A DNA stretch of 10,071 bases from Sulfurimonas sp. (GTDB taxonomy: Bacteria; Campylobacterota; Campylobacteria; Campylobacterales; Sulfurimonadaceae), in contig JAIOSY010000171.1 of the NCBI GenBank assembly GCA_021107375.1, positions 1 to 10,071 on the forward strand, in the 5' to 3' direction. Of this stretch, positions 6,569 to 10,071 are shown in pieces. The notes beneath the pieces are model-generated. The model was given only the letters and a program-made list of their open reading frames with translations, was not told where the DNA came from and did no database searches. How positions within the stretch are numbered: the stretch's first letter is position 1; every line of letters begins with the position of its first letter. The position numbers were made by a program, and so were the translations under genes.

Positions 6569-7774
6569 CTATTTTCTAATTAACTTTGCTTCAATTCTTC
6601 TATTTTGGGCACGACCATCTCTTGTTTTATTTGTAGTCATTGGAGATGCTTCACCTTGACCCTCTGATGTAACTCTTGATGATTCAACACCTTTATCAAT
6701 AATTATATTTTTAACTGCAGTTGCTCTTTTTTCAGAAAGTGCTTGGTTATAGTTAGCTGCACCAGTACTATCTGTGTGACCTACTATTTTTGCATCGTAG
6801 TTTGAATTTCTTTTCATAAAATCAGCAAACTCTTGAATATTTGCATCTGAGTCCTGAGTTACATTAAAAGAATCAAATTTAAATTTAACATGAAGATTAA
6901 CTATTTCACAACAACCATCAACATTTACTTCATTACCAGCAGGAGTTGTTGGACATTTATCAACAGAGTTTAAAACACCGTCATTGTCATCATCTTTATC
7001 ACAACAACCATTAGCATCAACCTTTTTCCCAGCAGGAGTTGTTGGACATCTATCCATAGAGTTAATAACGCCATCATTGTCATCATCTCTATCCATTACG
7101 ATTGAACACCCTTTTGAATCAACTTTGTTTCCAGCAGGAGTTGCAGGACATTTATCCATAGAGTTTAGTACACCATCATTATCATCATCTCCATCTACTG
7201 GTTCTGGTGCAAGAGGTTGAGCTTTTTTACGAAATGAGAAGTTAAGACCAGCAAGTAGTGCTAAGTTACTATCTCCCCAGTTATCACCAGCTGAGTTATC
7301 ATTGTACTTTAACATATATAAAGCTTCAAGTTTAAGTGCGATAGCATCAGTAAATGGAATCTTAACACCAGCACCTGCATCAACAAACATACCATCTGAG
7401 TTGTTTGTAACTTTACGGCTCATAGTTTCATAACCAAGACCAGCTTTTGCAAAAGGGATAACTGCTCCTGATTCAACAAATTCATAAACTCCATTCAGAG
7501 CAAAACGAGTAATATTTGTTTTTCCATATGAACTTGTATCTCCAAGAGGTAGTTTTTCACTTTTTACTCCACCAGAGTGTAAAATGGATAACTCAGGTTT
7601 GATTGGAAAATCTAAACCATTGTATTGAACCTCAAGACCAGAGATAACTTCATTATCAAGATTAAGATTACCCTCTGCAATGTTGTATCCAATAACTGGA
7701 GAGATTTCGTAGTTGTAATCACTAGCAATAGCCATAGTACTTAGTAGTGCAGGTATAAGAAGTAGTTTTTTCAT
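6569..7774 (-). CDS. OmpA-family outer membrane protein with TSP3-type calcium repeats
   Basis: The 401-residue protein has a signal peptide (about 1-18, cleavage near AIAS), an N-terminal beta-barrel region (about 19-182, alternating strands ending LNFSF), a Pro-rich hinge (186-193), three TSP3-like repeats (196-288) and a C-terminal OmpA peptidoglycan-binding domain (about 292-401). In the last, GHTDSTG and YNQALSEKRA contain the Asp (D335) and Arg (R350) that bind diaminopimelate in the family. It should link the outer membrane to the cell wall, like OprF/OmpA. Each TSP3 repeat carries paired acidic residues that bind calcium and a Cys pair. AAGGAAAC before the ATG supports the start. It lies 37 bases after leuC, and mobA begins directly at its stop. 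Confidence 0.93.
   Translation of the reverse strand: MKKLLLIPALLSTMAIASDYNYEISPVIGYNIAEGNLNLDNEVISGLEVQYNGLDFPIKPELSILHSGGVKSEKLPLGDTSSYGKTNITRFALNGVYEFVESGAVIPFAKAGLGYETMSRKVTNNSDGMFVDAGAGVKIPFTDAIALKLEALYMLKYNDNSAGDNWGDSNLALLAGLNFSFRKKAQPLAPEPVDGDDDNDGVLNSMDKCPATPAGNKVDSKGCSIVMDRDDDNDGVINSMDRCPTTPAGKKVDANGCCDKDDDNDGVLNSVDKCPTTPAGNEVNVDGCCEIVNLHVKFKFDSFNVTQDSDANIQEFADFMKRNSNYDAKIVGHTDSTGAANYNQALSEKRATAVKNIIIDKGVESSRVTSEGQGEASPMTTNKTRDGRAQNRRIEAKLIRK
6911..7189 (-). repeat. Three TSP3-type repeats within the OmpA-family gene
   Basis: Three near-identical 28-residue units, each starting DDDNDGV and ending in Gly-Cys, lie at residues 196-223, 230-257 and 261-288 (bases 7106-7189, 7004-7087 and 6911-6994). 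The linkers are 6 and 3 residues. The consensus is DDDNDGVxNSxDxCPxTPAG followed by V and a final GC. They are coding calcium-binding repeats; similarity is also visible at the DNA level. Confidence 0.9.
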
Positions 7775-7811
7775 TTTATGTTTCCTTGTGTTTAATTTTA
7801 ATTGTGAAATT

Positions 7812-9071
7812 TTATCTTGGATCTGTAATATAACCAGTTATTGCAGATATTGCTGCAACAGCAGAGTTTGCTAAATATACTTTTGAACTTCTGCTTCCCA
7901 TTCGTCCAACAAAGTTACGGTTAGTTGTTGAAACTGCTACCTCACCATCACCTAAAATACCCATATATCCACCAAGACAAGCACCACATGTTGGATTTGA
8001 AACAACTCCACCTGCATCGATAATAATATCGATATAACCAAGTTTAAATGCTTCTTTTAGGATTTTTTGAGTCCCTGGAGTTACGATAAGACGAACATCT
8101 TCGTGAACTTTTTGACCTTTTAAAATTTCAGATGCAGTTTTTAAATCGCCTAAACGACCATTTGTAAAACTTCCGATGAAAGCTTGGTCGATTTTGATTT
8201 TATCTGCAACTGCTTTAGTGATTGAGTGTCCGTTTGATGGTAAAAATGGATAAGCGATAACAGGCTCAAGATTTGCAACATCAATATCTAAAGTCTTGCA
8301 GTATATTGCATCATCATCTGAGTAATGAATACGAGGCTCTCTCGCTAAATCTTTATCAGCTAAAAACTCTTTTGTAATATCATCATAGGCAACGATTCCA
8401 CTTTTTGCACCAGCTTCTATAGCCATGTTACACATAGAGAATCTATCATCCATAGTTAAATGCTCGATTGTGCTACCAGTAAACTCTAAAGTTCTGTATA
8501 AAGCACCATCAACACCAATTATTCTAATGATTTCTAAAATAATATCTTTACCTGTTGTATGAAGTTTAGGTTTTCCACTTAAATTTACTTTGATAGATTC
8601 AGGAACTTTAAACCAGTTCCCTCCACTAATCATCACAAAAGCTAAGTCAGTTGAACCCATACCAGTAGAGAAAGCTCCTAAAGCCCCATGAGTACAAGTA
8701 TGTGAATCAGCACCAATAATAACATCACCTGGAACTACTAGACCTTTTTCAGGAAGTAGGGCATGCTCTATCCCCATATCTTTTTCATCAAAAAAGTTTT
8801 TAAGTTTATGTTTTTTTGCAAAATCACGAGAGATTCTAGCTTGATTTGCCGATGCTATATCTTTTGCAGGGATAAAGTGATCAAGAACGATAGAAAAACC
8901 ATCTGGGTTTGCTAAAGCCTCTGCTCCACTATCTTCAAATGCTTTGATTGAGATAGGAGTAGTGATATCATTTCCAATAACCATGTCGATGTTACTACGG
9001 ATAATCTCACCTGCAAAAACTTCACGACCAACATGCTGGGAAAATATTTTTTCTGTTATAGTTTGAGCCAT
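7812..9071 (-). CDS. leuC: 3-isopropylmalate dehydratase large subunit LeuC (Fe-S ligand Cys replaced by Phe)
   Basis: With LeuD, LeuC isomerises 2-isopropylmalate to 3-isopropylmalate in leucine synthesis, using a [4Fe-4S] cluster. The 419-residue product is the short LeuC/homoaconitase type. Motifs seen are DHFIP (64-68), GADSHTCTHGALGAF (120-134), PTCGACLGG (360-368) with cluster ligands C362 and C365, and NRNFVGRMGS (384-393). The third ligand normally lies in a GSCTNGR motif, but here the motif reads GSFTNGR with Phe302 (codon TTT, 8166-8168). I chose the ATG at 9071, with AAAAAGG upstream; a longer in-frame start at 9128 would place the promoter inside the gene. No leuD follows; an ompA-like gene does. 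A homoaconitase or related hydro-lyase cannot be excluded. Confidence 0.9.
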   Translation of the reverse strand: MAQTITEKIFSQHVGREVFAGEIIRSNIDMVIGNDITTPISIKAFEDSGAEALANPDGFSIVLDHFIPAKDIASANQARISRDFAKKHKLKNFFDEKDMGIEHALLPEKGLVVPGDVIIGADSHTCTHGALGAFSTGMGSTDLAFVMISGGNWFKVPESIKVNLSGKPKLHTTGKDIILEIIRIIGVDGALYRTLEFTGSTIEHLTMDDRFSMCNMAIEAGAKSGIVAYDDITKEFLADKDLAREPRIHYSDDDAIYCKTLDIDVANLEPVIAYPFLPSNGHSITKAVADKIKIDQAFIGSFTNGRLGDLKTASEILKGQKVHEDVRLIVTPGTQKILKEAFKLGYIDIIIDAGGVVSNPTCGACLGGYMGILGDGEVAVSTTNRNFVGRMGSRSSKVYLANSAVAAISAITGYITDPR

Positions 9072-9101
9072 AATGAACCTTTTTATATAAATAATATCGC
9101 G

Positions 9102-9110
9102 ATTATACCA
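9102..9110 (-). promoter_or_regulatory. Extended -10 promoter for leuC
   Basis: The minus strand reads TGGTATAAT, a perfect extended -10. The predicted transcript would start near 9095, about 24 bases before the chosen leuC ATG. This also argues against the longer upstream start. No convincing -35 box is visible. Confidence 0.7.
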
Positions 9111-9149
9111 TTTATGCTTTAAATTCATATTGCGTTCACATTGGCTTCG

Positions 9150-9155
9150 TATAAT
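9150..9155 (+). promoter_or_regulatory. -10 box for the EF-hand gene
   Basis: TATAAT lies about 35 bases before the start codon, with TTGCGT (9130-9135) upstream as a poor -35 at short spacing (14 bases). It is divergent from the leuC promoter, the two -10 boxes being about 43 bases apart. Confidence 0.5.
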
Positions 9156-9190
9156 TTGGGTAAGTTAAAAGAAAAACTGAGGAGTTTAAG

Positions 9191-9517
9191 ATGAAAACTT
9201 TATTAATTGTAGCTTTGATAGTTACGGGTGCTTTAGCAGTAGGGCAAGGTAGAAATATGCAGTCATATACCAGTTTAGATAGTGATGGTGATGGCAAAGT
9301 AACTCAGGTAGAATTTGAAAACATGCAACAATCGAAAATGATTAAACAAGCTGAAGCAGGAAAAATGATGCGTAATGTTGCTAATGCACCTCAATTTAGC
9401 GATATTGATACAAATAGTGATGGCAATATTGATAAAGATGAGTTTCAAACACATCAGGTAAAACAACAAGCTAAAAATCGTAAAAATAAAAGTCGTGGAC
9501 AGGGTAGAAATCGTTAA
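9191..9517 (+). CDS. Small exported EF-hand protein
   Basis: The 108-residue protein has a signal peptide (MKTLLIVALIVTGALA, cleavage likely after residue 16) and two canonical calcium-binding EF-hand loops: D30-E41 (DSDGDGKVTQVE) and D73-E84 (DTNSDGNIDKDE). A Met/Lys/Gln-rich helix links the loops, and the C-terminus is strongly basic. The motif GQGRN appears both just after the signal (18-22) and near the C-terminus (103-107). It is presumably a periplasmic calcium-binding protein; its target is unknown. GAGGAG six bases before the ATG is a strong ribosome binding site. It is followed after 16 bases by a DUF4405-type membrane protein gene, probably in the same transcript. Confidence 0.88.
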   Translation: MKTLLIVALIVTGALAVGQGRNMQSYTSLDSDGDGKVTQVEFENMQQSKMIKQAEAGKMMRNVANAPQFSDIDTNSDGNIDKDEFQTHQVKQQAKNRKNKSRGQGRNR

Positions 9518-9533
9518 TTAAGTGGAGAATATT

Positions 9534-10071
9534 ATGAAAGATAAAATTGTAATAAAAAAGATTATCTCATTAAGCCTTGCTTTCTCTTTTTTGATAATGA
9601 GTATAACAGGGGTAATCCTTTATATCGTACCTAAAGGGAAGGTTGCTTATTGGGCAGATTGGCAGATATTTGGTCTGAGTAAGACTCAGTATGGTGATAT
9701 CCATATCACTTCAATGTTTCTTTTTTTAGTAGTGACGATTTGGCATATCTATTATAATTGGAAACCACTAATAAATTATCTTAGAGACAGCACAAAAAAA
9801 GTGACTCTCTTTAAAAAAGAGCTTGTGATAGCCTTGGTATTAAACATTGTATTTGTTGTGGGTACTTTAATTGGTATACAACCATTTCAAGTTGCTCTAG
9901 ATATAAATGATGATATTAAATCTTATTGGGAAAAAGAGTATGGTTCACCACCTTATGGACATGCTGAAGAATCCTCTTTGTCATCTTTTTCAAGAAGAGT
10001 TGGTATTGATGTTGAGTTTGCAATGAAAATATTAAAAGAGAAAAATATTGTAGTAGATTCTAAGAGACAAA
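9534..10071 (+). CDS. DUF4405-type membrane protein, N-terminal part
   Basis: The gene runs off the window; 179 residues are visible. Three membrane segments are apparent (about 10-32, 56-76 and 96-116). The first two with DIHITS and WHIYYNWKPL resemble DUF4405, a family related to cytochrome b-type membrane bundles; H57 and H71 are candidate heme ligands. A soluble part follows with SPPYGHAEESSLSSFSRR (138-155), a PP.GHAE..L motif that I associate with longer members of this family. GGAG seven bases before the ATG supports the start. Placement after an EF-hand gene suggests a shared envelope role. Function is unknown; electron transfer is a guess. Confidence 0.75.
   Translation, partial: MKDKIVIKKIISLSLAFSFLIMSITGVILYIVPKGKVAYWADWQIFGLSKTQYGDIHITSMFLFLVVTIWHIYYNWKPLINYLRDSTKKVTLFKKELVIALVLNIVFVVGTLIGIQPFQVALDINDDIKSYWEKEYGSPPYGHAEESSLSSFSRRVGIDVEFAMKILKEKNIVVDSKRQ

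Noticed and set aside
6911..7189. Tandem DNA repeats suggesting a CRISPR or mobile element
   Set aside because: The repeats are in frame and encode TSP3-type calcium-binding units of an outer membrane protein.
9072..9128. 19-residue N-terminal extension of LeuC
   Set aside because: It contains a perfect extended -10 promoter and lacks a ribosome binding site; LeuC proteins normally begin at MAQTITEKI-like sequence.

Overview
The window is AT-rich and tightly packed. It looks like the chromosome of a sulfur-oxidising member of the Campylobacterota (Sulfurimonas/Sulfurovum type). The evidence is a SoxY-SoxZ pair behind a multiheme cytochrome resembling SoxD, extended -10 promoters (TGnTATAAT) without clear -35 boxes, a short-type LeuC, and Moco genes. 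Species assignment is an inference from gene content and style.

Region 1 (1-4109, + strand) is the 3' part of a sox cluster, probably the soxCDYZ type. It begins with the C-terminal end of a cytochrome c (SoxD-like), then soxY and soxZ. Four less familiar genes follow at very short spacing: a secreted CxxC thioredoxin-fold protein, a MOSC-domain protein, and two related exported proteins with DUF302-like halves. Each predicted mature paralog has exactly two cysteines, in matching places. I regard this tail as the most likely under-described system here: a possible thiol/redox accessory module for the Sox carrier or for the sulfane dehydrogenase. A 14-bp-stem hairpin closes the region between convergent genes.

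Region 2 (4162-9071, - strand), read in transcription order, contains leuC (branched-chain amino acid synthesis), an OmpA-like outer membrane protein with three TSP3-type calcium repeats, mobA (Moco guanylylation), then a new promoter and moaC, a DUF493 protein and a long coiled-coil protein of unknown role. The mobA start codon follows the ompA-like stop codon with no gap; moaC and the DUF493 gene overlap. The Moco genes fit a cell that needs molybdoenzymes; SoxC, which would lie upstream of the window, is one of them. LeuC has Phe where the family normally has one of three Fe-S cluster cysteines.

Region 3 (9072-10071) is a divergent promoter region followed on the + strand by a small exported EF-hand protein and the start of a DUF4405-type membrane protein that runs off the end.

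I see no rRNA, tRNA, CRISPR array, insertion sequence or phage gene.
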